The notes under the pieces were generated by a model. It worked only from the letters and a program-made list of their open reading frames with translations. It ran no database searches and was not told where the DNA came from. Both the position numbers and the translations under genes were made by a program. From Phycisphaerae bacterium (GTDB taxonomy: Bacteria; Planctomycetota; Phycisphaerae; UBA1845; JAFGLZ01), in contig JAFGLZ010000070.1 in assembly GCA_016927755.1 (NCBI GenBank), forward strand, positions 1-42,483: 42,483 nucleotides of DNA. Direction: 5' to 3'. Each line of letters opens with the position of its first letter. Position 1 is the first letter of the stretch. Below are positions 32,616 through 40,182 of the stretch, piece by piece.

Positions 32616-33695
32616 ATGCAATCAACAGACAAGGATCCGACGATCGCTAGCGTACGTCGGCCGTCCTTTCGCTCCGGACCGTCCGCGCCAAAGACGCCGA
32701 GAAGACGGTTGACAGCGGCGTCCGCCGCCGGGCTCGCCTTGCTCATGCAGCTCGCCTCGGGCTGCGAGCAGCGGCGGCCGACCGGACCCCTTGAGGCCGA
32801 AAGCGTCGTGTTGTTGTTGGGGACCCGGGCGGAGGACCCGGTTTGGCGGGCGATCTGCGCGGGGGCACGCCGATTCATCGGCGAAACCACCAAGATCCAT
32901 CTCGAGGAGATACTGCCCGCCTCGAATACCGCCATGGCTCAGAAGGAGGCCATGGATCGCATGAACCCAGGCAACCGCCCGACCGTCGTGTGTGTTCTGG
33001 CGATCGATGCCAAGCTCCTCATCCAGCCGATTAAGCGACTCTCCACCGCGGGCATTAACGTGATCCTCATTGGGGACGACGCGCCGAAAACGGGCAGGCG
33101 TGTCTTCCTCGGCGGTGACGAGGCGAAGATCGGGCGCGCGATCCTCGAGACCCTTGTCGGCATGTTGACGGAACATCGAACGCTCTTCGCCATGTACAAT
33201 CATCAAGCGTCTCAGCAGTCGACCCTTCGCTATGAGGGGTTCATGGAGGCGCTTCAACAACAAGCCGATCTGAAACTCTTGCGGGTGCATGAATGCGGCG
33301 ACGACGGCGCGGCGGCTCTGAAGTCCCTCTACGAAACGAGCGAGCGGTATCCCGGTCTCGGCGGCTGGGCGCTCCTCTACGACTGGTTCGGAACGGACCT
33401 GCCGGCCGACAAGCCCCTCGTCCATGGCTCGGCCCGCGTCGTCAGCTACGGCGTGCGCCCGGAAAGCTTGAAGCTCCTCGAGGACGGGCGAGTCCACGCG
33501 CTCGTTGGCGTCGACTGGGAAGCCCTGGGCTATCGCGCGATGCAAACCTGCTACCAGTTCCTGACCGCTAGCACGATCCCGGCCAGAGACTATCGGGCGC
33601 CGCCCATCGTGGTCTTGCCGAAAGACGTGGATGCCTATCGCAAGACCTGGCGGCGCATCACCGCCGCGACGGCCTCGCGCCCGAGCCGATTCTGA
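32616..33695 (+). CDS. periplasmic sugar-binding-type lipoprotein (ribose/LacI fold)
   Basis: 359 residues. A long basic N-region leads into a lipoprotein signal ending LLMQLASGC, followed by a type I periplasmic binding fold. Segments: ESVVLLLGTRAEDPVWRAICAGARRF, VVCVLAIDAKLLIQPIKRLSTAGINVILIGDD, GRRVFLGGDEAKIGRAI, HRTLFAMYNHQASQQSTLRYEGFMEAL and ALVGVDWEALGYRAMQTCYQFL. These fit the ribose/galactose-binding group. No ABC transporter genes accompany it. ATG at 32616 follows GAGGG by 5 bases; 32574 and 32601 are in-frame alternatives. It is divergent from the ROK regulator, suggesting sugar-responsive control. The GNAT gene follows. Confidence 0.75.
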   Translation: MQSTDKDPTIASVRRPSFRSGPSAPKTPRRRLTAASAAGLALLMQLASGCEQRRPTGPLEAESVVLLLGTRAEDPVWRAICAGARRFIGETTKIHLEEILPASNTAMAQKEAMDRMNPGNRPTVVCVLAIDAKLLIQPIKRLSTAGINVILIGDDAPKTGRRVFLGGDEAKIGRAILETLVGMLTEHRTLFAMYNHQASQQSTLRYEGFMEALQQQADLKLLRVHECGDDGAAALKSLYETSERYPGLGGWALLYDWFGTDLPADKPLVHGSARVVSYGVRPESLKLLEDGRVHALVGVDWEALGYRAMQTCYQFLTASTIPARDYRAPPIVVLPKDVDAYRKTWRRITAATASRPSRF

Positions 33696-33744
33696 GCCGT
33701 CGGCGGAAACGACCGAGCCGTTCATCGCGGACAGGGGGTGCGCC

Positions 33745-34350
33745 GTGGTTGACTCATCGATCGAAGTGTTGACGGATACCCGCGAGGCAACCGCCGTCCT
33801 GGCCGCCGCCTTCGCCCAGGATCCCGCCATGATCGAGCTGTTCGGCGACGACGTGTCGAACTTTCGCGGCGTCTACGATCTCGTCGTCCCGCGGATGCTC
33901 GGAAACCCCGACTCCGTCTTGCTCGGGATTCGCGACGACCAGGGCTTGGTCAGCGCCGCCGTCTGCCAGGGACCGGGCAAAGACCCGCCCCAACTGCCCA
34001 TGCTCATCAGGGGCCTGCCGATGCTCTGGCGACTGGGCCCTCGCCGGGTTCGACTCCTGCTGCGCTTCGATGCCCAGCTTCGCAAGCACTCGCCGCTGCG
34101 GTCGGATCAGCTTCGCCTCGCGATCCTGGGCACGCGCCCCGACGCCTTCGGCCGGGGATACGGCTCGGCCCTGTTGCGACGCATCGATGAGCATGCCAGA
34201 GCCCGTGGATTGGGTCACGTCTATCTCGAGGCCGCAAAGGACGGATACCAAATGCGGTTGTATGAGAAGCACGGATACCGCGTCGAGAAATCATTCGACA
34301 GCGTCGGAGGGCCCGTCGTCGTGATGGCTAAGCCGCTCGGGGTCTCGTAG
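33745..34350 (+). CDS. GNAT family N-acetyltransferase
   Basis: 201-residue acetyltransferase. The acetyl-CoA loop RPDAFGRGYGSALLRRIDEHA matches motif A (RxxGxG), followed by GHVYLEAAKDGYQMRLYEKHGYRVE, the usual motif B with the Tyr/Glu/Lys-x-x-Gly-Phe/Tyr pattern. The N-terminal half is variable. The acceptor cannot be told. GTG at 33745 follows AGGGGG at a normal distance. It is 49 bases after the sugar-binding lipoprotein gene and probably cotranscribed. Confidence 0.85.
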   Translation: MVDSSIEVLTDTREATAVLAAAFAQDPAMIELFGDDVSNFRGVYDLVVPRMLGNPDSVLLGIRDDQGLVSAAVCQGPGKDPPQLPMLIRGLPMLWRLGPRRVRLLLRFDAQLRKHSPLRSDQLRLAILGTRPDAFGRGYGSALLRRIDEHARARGLGHVYLEAAKDGYQMRLYEKHGYRVEKSFDSVGGPVVVMAKPLGVS

Positions 34351-34381
34351 GTCGGCGTGAAACGCATACACACGGCCGCCA

Positions 34382-34400
34382 CTGGTGGGTTCGCCACCAG
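34382..34400. repeat. palindrome CTGGTGG-GTTCG-CCACCAG after the GNAT gene
   Basis: Perfect 7-bp stem with a 5-base loop, 31 bases past the stop, with partly complementary GCCGC/CGGCG flanks. No T run follows, so it is either a weak terminator or one of the interspersed palindromes. Confidence 0.45.
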
Positions 34401-34575
34401 CGGCGAGCCGTGTTGCGTGTATCGGAGAGCGGGTCGCGGCAACCCGCCCCATGATGTCTCGATGAAACGGCTGGAGTGGGGCCCGTTGAGGGGCCGCTTA
34501 CTCCCAACCCTCCTGATCACCCTTGAGAGCAGGGCGGCAAAGACCAACCCGTGACCTCTCGTTACGGGCCATGCC

Positions 34576-35652
34576 CTAGCTGCACAGTCCCGCCTTGCCC
34601 GCAGCGCCCAGAACGTGCAGCTTGCGCGCGACCATCTCCTTGACGGCCTTGCGGGCCGGACCCAGATACTTCCGCGGGTCGAAGTTGAACGCCGGCTGTG
34701 TCCCCTTGCCACCCGCCTTCAGCCACTCGAAAACCTTGATGTTGTCGTTGGCCCAGACCTCCAAAATGCTCGCCGTCAGACCCAGACGAATGTCCGTGTC
34801 GATGTTCACCTTGCAGACCGCGTACTGCTGGCAGGCCTTGCTGATCTGGTCCTCGGGAACGCCCATCGACTTGGGCATCTGCTCCCAGTTCACTCCCGCC
34901 TTCGCGAACGCGGCAATCAATTCCGGCTTGCTGTTGTCGATCACCGCGAACGTGTTGACCTTGTCGACGAACTCCTTCGGTACGCTGCTCGAGCCGTGCA
35001 TCACCAGCGGCAGCCCAGGGCACGTCTTCATGATCTGCTCGATCCGATTGAACGCCAGCTTCGGCTCCTTCTTGAACTTGAAGGCGCCGTGGCTCGTGCC
35101 GATCGCCACCGCCAGACTGTCGCACTTCGACGCCTTCCAGAACTCAGCCGCCTGCTCCGGATCCGTCAGGTACTTCTCGATGTTCTCCTCATAGTCGTCC
35201 GCCCCGACCACGTCCTCCTCGATGCCGCCGAGCTGCCCGAGCTCCGCCTCGACCGACACGTAAGGATCCTGGGCGTGGCTGAACTCCGCCACCGCCTTGG
35301 TCAGCCGGACGTTCTCATCGAACGAATGGTGAGACCCGTCGATCATCACGCTCGTGTACCCGTCGGACACGCACTCCTTGCACAAGTCCACCGTGTCCCC
35401 GTGGTCGCAGTGAACGGCAATGGGAATGTCCGGGTATTCAGCCACCGCCGTGTCGATCAAGGCCTTGAGGTACCGGATGTTCGCGTATTCCCGGGCGCCC
35501 TTGGAGATCTGCAGGATGACGGGGGCCTTCTCGGATGCGACAGCCTCCATAATGCCCTGAATAATCTCCATATTGTTGACGTTGAATGCCCCGATGGCGA
35601 ATCCGCCGTCGATGGCCTTCTCGAACATCTTCTTGGTGTTGACCAATGGCAT
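34576..35652 (-). CDS. fba: class II fructose-bisphosphate aldolase
   Basis: 358-residue zinc enzyme of glycolysis and gluconeogenesis, condensing or cleaving fructose-1,6-bisphosphate. The metal and catalytic motif is VHCDHGDT (His81, Asp83, His84), then SVMIDGSHHSFDENV, VEAELGQLGG, GTSHGAFK, the second metal His in LVMHGSSSVP, and KVNIDTDIR for phosphate binding. Length matches the class II type. AAGGAG lies 7 bases before the ATG at 35652; the longer frame to 35856 crosses the promoter. It reads away from the sigma factor gene, with a 342-bp divergent gap. Confidence 0.93.
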   Translation of the reverse strand: MPLVNTKKMFEKAIDGGFAIGAFNVNNMEIIQGIMEAVASEKAPVILQISKGAREYANIRYLKALIDTAVAEYPDIPIAVHCDHGDTVDLCKECVSDGYTSVMIDGSHHSFDENVRLTKAVAEFSHAQDPYVSVEAELGQLGGIEEDVVGADDYEENIEKYLTDPEQAAEFWKASKCDSLAVAIGTSHGAFKFKKEPKLAFNRIEQIMKTCPGLPLVMHGSSSVPKEFVDKVNTFAVIDNSKPELIAAFAKAGVNWEQMPKSMGVPEDQISKACQQYAVCKVNIDTDIRLGLTASILEVWANDNIKVFEWLKAGGKGTQPAFNFDPRKYLGPARKAVKEMVARKLHVLGAAGKAGLCS

Positions 35653-35743
35653 CGTCCATCTCCTTGGTGCGGTCAGGCGTCCCCTTGCCACCAGCCAGGG
35701 GTGCCGTGCCCGTCGTCCGACCCCGCGCGTACGCGAACTGATC

Positions 35744-35772
35744 TTTATAAAGCCGCGGGCCCTCCGGAACAA
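35744..35772 (-). promoter_or_regulatory. candidate promoter of the aldolase gene
   Basis: On the minus strand TTGTTC (35772-35767), 17 bases, TATAAA (35749-35744), set in the A/T-rich palindrome TTTATAAA. Predicted leader about 85 bases. Confidence 0.5.
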
Positions 35773-35897
35773 GTCAAAACCCGCCGGAGAGTCCGGAAAA
35801 GCCGCGGGATGTCCAGCCTTTCCGGGCATCGAGCCCACCCTTGCTGCCGCCCCCATGGTCGACCGATCCCGGCAACAAGCGATAGGGAACCCCGAGC

Positions 35898-35927
35898 TTG
35901 CCTAAAACGCCACCGACGGTCGATAAT
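35898..35927 (+). promoter_or_regulatory. candidate promoter of the sigma factor operon
   Basis: TTGCCT (35898-35903), 18 bases, GATAAT (35922-35927). This is a housekeeping-like promoter. A GGAAC at 35886-35890, of the kind ECF sigmas use, lacks a clear partner. Confidence 0.4.
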
Positions 35928-35994
35928 CACAATCTGGCCCCAGTCGGCAATGCTCCGACGAGCGCGTCGTTACTCCCTACAGAACGGGATCCCG

Positions 35995-36609
35995 ATGGAT
36001 CAGGACGGCTTGGCCGACGTAATCAGGCGGGCCCAAGGCCGCGATCCCGCGGCGTTTGAGGCCCTGGTCGATGCTTACAGCCACCGTCTGTACGGGTTTA
36101 TCTATCGCCTGACCGGAAACCGAGACGACGCCGACGATCTCCTCCAAGAGGTCTTCGTCAGGGTCGTCCGGATGATCGTGAAGTACCAAGACGACGGGCG
36201 TTTCGAGGCTTGGCTGTTTCGGATCGCCATGAACCTCGCCAGGGACCGCGTTCGCCGGATCCGAAAATCGCCCATCGTCTCCATACAGGAGTATGGTCCC
36301 CCCGACGAGGGGGACAGAGCGCCCGGCATCCTGGACAGGACGCCGGGCCACGAGCGCGGGCCGCCCGAGACGCTCGAGCTGGCCGATCAGGTCGATCGGC
36401 TGCAGTGGGCGCTCGACCAGCTCGGACAGGCCGAACGCGAAGTCATTATGTTGAGGCACTTCTCGGGGTTGCCCTTCAATCAGATCGCCGAGTTGATGGG
36501 CACCCCCCTGGGAACCGCCTTGGCTCGGGCCCATCGGGGCCTCCGGCGCCTTCGCCTGATCATGGAAGAGGCGCCGGACCGTCGTGACGAAGGAGATCGT
36601 CCACAATGA
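35995..36609 (+). CDS. ECF-type RNA polymerase sigma factor
   Basis: 204 residues with sigma region 2 at about 18-85 (AFEALVDAYSHRLYGFIYRL, then the core-binding DADDLLQEVFVRV and WLFRIAMNLARDRVRR). Sigma region 4 is at about 140-190 (ALDQLGQAEREVIMLRHFSGLPFNQIAELM, TALARAHRGLRRLR). No region 1 or 3 and no extra C-terminal domain. ATG at 35995, with GGGA upstream; ATG at 35950 is in frame and possible. Its TGA overlaps the next ATG (ATGA), so the membrane protein downstream is coupled to it as an anti-sigma factor would be. Confidence 0.88.
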   Translation: MDQDGLADVIRRAQGRDPAAFEALVDAYSHRLYGFIYRLTGNRDDADDLLQEVFVRVVRMIVKYQDDGRFEAWLFRIAMNLARDRVRRIRKSPIVSIQEYGPPDEGDRAPGILDRTPGHERGPPETLELADQVDRLQWALDQLGQAEREVIMLRHFSGLPFNQIAELMGTPLGTALARAHRGLRRLRLIMEEAPDRRDEGDRPQ

Positions 36610-37241
36610 ACGATCCTAGCGACACCATCATTCAAGAGATCCGGCGGGACGAGCGCTGGCTTGCCGACCTCCTCGCGGCCACGCCTCTGCCCCCGCGCGA
36701 TGCCCTGGCGCGGACACGCCAAGTGGTGGCCATCGAGCTTGATCGAAGCGTCATGGAGCGCCACGGGCAGCCGACACCCGATGCCGAAACCATCCGTCGG
36801 ACAAAGGCGGCCGTGCAAGCCGAGCTGCGCGGAGCAAACGTGGGGCGATGGTCCCGCCGAACCGCGCGGCGGGTCGGCTTGACGGCTTCGGCCGCCGCCA
36901 TCGCCTTGGTCGTCGGTCTGCTGCGATGGATGCCATCCGCCCAGACGCCGGACTCGAAGGACATCGAGACCTCAGGCCCCGGTGGCCCTTCGGTGGCCCT
37001 GCGACCCGCCGAACCGCGGGCGCCGGACCCCGTCGCCCAGATCGTCGACGACATGACCTCGGCATTCGAATCAGTCGCCGATCGACGAGATCCGGCCCTG
37101 GCCATTCTGGCCGATGATATTGACCTCATGACCACGCCCTCACTGGAGAGTTCCGTGGAGCCGGTCGACTCGGCCCTGGACGAGATCGGCGAGCAGATCG
37201 AGACGCTCTTCGCCGATCAGGAGGCATCGTGGGAAACCTGA
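36606..37241 (+). CDS. probable membrane anti-sigma factor (no zinc motif)
   Basis: 211 residues. An N-terminal helical cytosolic part (about 1-85) precedes one membrane helix (about 90-110, LTASAAAIALVVGLLRW) and a Pro/Ser-rich then acidic extracytoplasmic part. The chain has no Cys, so it is not a classical zinc-binding anti-sigma domain. The role is inferred from its 4-base overlap with the sigma gene and its one-helix topology. The C-terminal domain contains an acidic DDIDLMTTPSLESSVEPVDSALDEIGEQIETLF. It resembles no family I can name. Confidence 0.6.
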   Translation: MNDPSDTIIQEIRRDERWLADLLAATPLPPRDALARTRQVVAIELDRSVMERHGQPTPDAETIRRTKAAVQAELRGANVGRWSRRTARRVGLTASAAAIALVVGLLRWMPSAQTPDSKDIETSGPGGPSVALRPAEPRAPDPVAQIVDDMTSAFESVADRRDPALAILADDIDLMTTPSLESSVEPVDSALDEIGEQIETLFADQEASWET

Positions 37242-37284
37242 GCTGTCTGCAAGAATGCTTGAACAGATCGCGGAGTAAGGGTGG

Positions 37285-37316
37285 CCCATCGCTTCAGCGG
37301 TGGGGGACTCGAATTC
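37285..37316 (+). repeat. 32-bp interspersed repeat, copy 2
   Basis: Same sequence as 8638-8657 for its first 20 bases (hairpin), then GGA in place of CAG, then the same CTCGAATTC. Here it is followed by a second hairpin, ATGGCT-GA-AGCCAT (37338-37351), which copy 1 lacks. Confidence 0.75.
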
Positions 37317-37379
37317 GGCCCGGCTACCGCGCCCCCGATGGCTGAAGCCATGAGCCATGCTTTGAAGGTTCTCGATGAG

Positions 37380-37385
37380 TACACT
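37380..37385 (+). promoter_or_regulatory. TACACT -10-like element inside the sigma operon
   Basis: TACACT lies 144 bases before the start of the secreted coiled-coil gene; the -35 region is unconvincing. It may give that gene its own promoter. Confidence 0.25.
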
Positions 37386-37528
37386 GTCCATTCATTGTTG
37401 CGGGACGCTTGGCGTCGAACGCCGAATCGTCCGGCGCTCGGGAACGCGGGCGCGATATGGGTGAGCGCGAGCCGAGAGCGTGCCGGATTCCCAGGAGCCG
37501 CTCCGCTCGGGCGAGAGGAGGAAACGCG

Positions 37529-38485
37529 GTGGCCAAGGTGAGCTTTCGATTCGTGATGGCCGGGACCATCGTCGGTGCGCTGGTCGCCGCCGCGGCGGTC
37601 TCCCGACTGGCCAGCGCGACCGCGGCTGAGGCCAAGTCCGACGCGGATCCACGCGCTCGACCCGCGCCCGTTCCGGACGCGACGAACGTGGCCGAGACCG
37701 GTGCGAGGCCGGAGCAGACCTTGCCCAGGCCCAAACGCGATCGCTCGAGGTTCGCGCCGGGCCCCGCCGGTCCGAAGCACGCGCCCCCAGGGCAGGGGCG
37801 GACCGCCGCAACGCCGAGAGGGCCCTCTGAATGGCAGATCGAGCAGGGAATGACCTTCCTCCAGGAGCAGTGGCCGGAACGGCACGCCATGATGCTCCAG
37901 CTCCAGGTCGATGATCCCCAGGCCTTCGCGCTGGCCTTTCGAAACATCTGGCCGCAAATGGCAAAGATGATCGAGCTGCACCGGAACAAGCCCGAACTTG
38001 CCGAGGTCGAGATCGCCCTCGTCAAGCTGGAGTTCGAGATCCGCCGGGTCGCCAGGTCGTACCACATGGCCGCGAGAAAGGCGGGCCTGCGGCTTGCCGA
38101 CGAGCCGGAGGAAACCGAGGGGTTGCCGGAATCGTTGAAGGATACGCTGGCCTCGCTCAAGGACCTGATCGCTCAGCGATTCGACCTGGAGATCAAGCGG
38201 GCTGAGCTGAGGATCCAAGAGCTCAGCGAGCAACTGAACGAGCAGCGGGAACGCCTCGAGCAACGCCGTCAGAGCAAGCAGGAGGAGGTGGACCGCCTGG
38301 CGAGCAAGATGATCAGCAAGAAATTCCCCCCGCGCCGGATTCGTGACGAAGGTCCCGGCGGTCGGGGGGAGCGGCGTCCCGATCGTTTGCGCCCCGGCGG
38401 TCGGGGAAGGGGCGGACCCGCCCCGGCCCAGTCGAAGACTCCGGGCAAGCCGACAGAGACACCAACCTCGCGCCCTAGGGGATAA
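37529..38485 (+). CDS. secreted or membrane-anchored coiled-coil protein of the sigma operon
   Basis: 318 residues. An N-terminal hydrophobic segment (about 5-32, FVMAGTIVGALVAAAAVSRL) may be a signal anchor, followed by a Pro/Arg/Ala-rich linker (about 33-100). A helical domain (about 105-200) starts SEWQIEQGMTFLQEQWPERHAMM and contains LRNIWPQM-like FRNIWPQMAKMIELHRNKPEL. A long charged coiled coil follows (about 205-265). The tail is rich in Arg, Gly and Pro (RPGGRGRGG). I recognise no family. Its place behind a sigma and a one-helix membrane protein suggests an envelope partner or target. AGGAGG lies 7 bases before the GTG at 37529, a strong start signal; the gap to the upstream stop is 287 bases and holds the 32-bp repeat. 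Confidence 0.6.
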   Translation: MAKVSFRFVMAGTIVGALVAAAAVSRLASATAAEAKSDADPRARPAPVPDATNVAETGARPEQTLPRPKRDRSRFAPGPAGPKHAPPGQGRTAATPRGPSEWQIEQGMTFLQEQWPERHAMMLQLQVDDPQAFALAFRNIWPQMAKMIELHRNKPELAEVEIALVKLEFEIRRVARSYHMAARKAGLRLADEPEETEGLPESLKDTLASLKDLIAQRFDLEIKRAELRIQELSEQLNEQRERLEQRRQSKQEEVDRLASKMISKKFPPRRIRDEGPGGRGERRPDRLRPGGRGRGGPAPAQSKTPGKPTETPTSRPRG

Positions 38486-38894
38486 TCAGGTCGCCCCCAA
38501 GGACCTCCCCGGGGGAGCCAGATCATTACCTGTTGTGCACTCCGTGGTTGCGGCCATGGGATGCCCTAGCGTCGCCTCGACCCATCAACTCGCGAATTCC
38601 TGCCCGATTGTTAAGAAGCCCCTCCTTTCGTTCCGATATCAGAACTGTGGTTATCGGACATTTGACTGGTGACGGATTTTCGCACCCGTAGAGTTATCCA
38701 CACCCCTCCGGGAACCGATAAACATGACCGGGGGTAGCTGACGACTGTCATCTCGGCCCAAGGCTCTGAGATCCTGTGCCTTAGGCTGGTTTGAGTTGCC
38801 CGGTCGATGGCCCAGGCCCGCCGTTCGACGACACGGCGTCGGGTCAACGCGACCAGGGCACTTCGTGATGGAACCCTTAGGAGAGCAGATCGCT
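38486..38894. other. 409-bp intergenic region with a consensus DnaA box
   Basis: No credible ORF. Relatively A/T-rich at 38590-38720. Holds a TTATCCACA at 38694 and a TTGACT at 38662 that lacks a well-placed -10. Confidence 0.55.
38694..38702 (+). promoter_or_regulatory. exact DnaA-box match TTATCCACA
   Basis: One exact consensus match, about 190 bases upstream of the TolB-like gene start. No cluster of further exact boxes is seen nearby, so it is not evidence of an origin; it may be a single regulatory or titration site, or chance. Confidence 0.35.
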
Positions 38895-40061
38895 ATGTCC
38901 GGCGACAGGTCTGCGATGACCTTTGCCTCGGCCGCCATGGCCCTTGTCGGCTTGCTAGCCGGCTGCGAAGCCTTCAGCTCGAGTGAGGACATCGCCGTGG
39001 CGCCCGAACTGGGCGCGACCCCAACGAACACGCGCCAAGCGGCGCCCAGATCGGTGCCCACCACCCAGGCCTCGGGTCCCGGTTCCGGGATCAGCCTGTT
39101 TGGAGAGCTGAACGACTACCAGGGCGTCCCGTTCGCGGCTCAAGCCGCCCACGGACTCCAACAGCACACCTTCACCCGGGAAGGGGCCGACTTCGATCCG
39201 GAGGTCGACCGAACCGGTCGCCTCCTCATCTTCGCCTCGACCCGACACTTCACCCGTCCCGACATCTACGTCAAGGCCATCGGCGGGGCGGCCGTCACGC
39301 AGCTCACGGATGATCCGGCCAGCGACGTTCAGCCCCAGATCAGCCCGAACGGTCAGTGGGTCGCCTTTGCCAGCGACCGTGGCGGAAACTGGGACATCTG
39401 GATCACCTCGATCGACGGACAGAGCACGCAGCAGTTGACCAAGTCCCCCAAGGCCGAGGTCCATCCGAGCTGGTCCCAGGACGGGCAGAGGCTCGTGTAC
39501 TGCGCCCTCAATTCCCAGACCAAGGAGTGGGAGCTGTGGGTCCTCGACCTCCAGCAGCCGGGCCTGCAAAAATACATCGGGAACGGCCTGTTCCCGCGAT
39601 GGTCCCCCAAGGATGACGTCATCGTCTACCAACGCGCCAGAGCACGGGGCAAGCGATGGTTCGGAATCTGGACCCTGCGACTCGTCAACGGAGAGCCCCG
39701 TTTCCCGACGGAGATCGCCAGCTCCGACGAGCACGCCCTGATCGCCCCCGCGTGGACCCAGAACGGCGAACGCGTCGTCTACTGCGCCGTCGGAACGCAA
39801 TCCCCTGACGGGAGCGCGGCCTCCAACCCGAGCGCCACGGGCGAAGTGTGGATCACCGACGCCAACGGGAAGGGAAGAATCCGGATTACCCACGGTCCCG
39901 CCGTGAACTACTCACCGGCGTGCGGGCCGAACGGACTCGTCTACTTCGCAAGCAACCGGAGCGGAACCGAGAACATCTGGTCAATCGCGCCGATCCAGCC
40001 GCCGGCTCCGGTCGCCGATGCGCGATCGACCGACGACGCGGGAACGAAAGCAGGCCCATGA
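38895..40061 (+). CDS. TolB-like beta-propeller lipoprotein
   Basis: 388 residues with a lipoprotein signal ending LLAGC, a Thr/Pro/Ser-rich linker, and a C-terminal six-bladed-type propeller of WD40-like TolB (PD40) repeats. Blades: DFDPEVDRTGRLLIFASTRH, QPQISPNGQWVAFASDRGGNWDIW, HPSWSQDGQRLVYCALNS, FPRWSPKDDVIVYQRAR, APAWTQNGERVVYCAVG and YSPACGPNGLVYFASNRSG. It lacks the N-terminal domain of TolB and has a lipid anchor instead, so it may not work in a Tol-Pal complex. AGGAG lies upstream of the ATG at 38895; ATG 38868 is an alternative. It is followed by a second lipoprotein gene. Confidence 0.85.
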   Translation: MSGDRSAMTFASAAMALVGLLAGCEAFSSSEDIAVAPELGATPTNTRQAAPRSVPTTQASGPGSGISLFGELNDYQGVPFAAQAAHGLQQHTFTREGADFDPEVDRTGRLLIFASTRHFTRPDIYVKAIGGAAVTQLTDDPASDVQPQISPNGQWVAFASDRGGNWDIWITSIDGQSTQQLTKSPKAEVHPSWSQDGQRLVYCALNSQTKEWELWVLDLQQPGLQKYIGNGLFPRWSPKDDVIVYQRARARGKRWFGIWTLRLVNGEPRFPTEIASSDEHALIAPAWTQNGERVVYCAVGTQSPDGSAASNPSATGEVWITDANGKGRIRITHGPAVNYSPACGPNGLVYFASNRSGTENIWSIAPIQPPAPVADARSTDDAGTKAGP

Positions 40062-40182
40062 GAACGTCACGGTTCGGAGCGTCAAAACGACGTTTCTTCT
40101 GGGTTCGATAAGGACAGCTAAAGCGGGTCGGTTTGAATGCCGACTCAACCGAAGCAGCCCGAGACAAGGAGTTGGATCACGG

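Larger units (their letters stand above)
35653..35994. other. 342-bp divergent promoter region between fba and the sigma factor
   Basis: Contains the fba promoter (35744-35772) and a candidate sigma gene promoter (35898-35927). No ORF or repeat seen. Confidence 0.6.

Noticed and set aside
34475..34505. Imperfect hairpin GGAGT...ACTCC as aldolase terminator
   Set aside because: Stem is broken into two 5-bp parts and there is no T run on the minus strand, so support is too weak.
38505..38517. CTCCCCGGGGGAG as terminator of the sigma operon
   Set aside because: The palindrome has no loop and no T run, so it would not fold as a stable RNA hairpin.
38486..38894. Possible replication origin near a DnaA box
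   Set aside because: Only one exact box, no dnaA or dnaN nearby, and no cluster of boxes or A/T-rich repeats.
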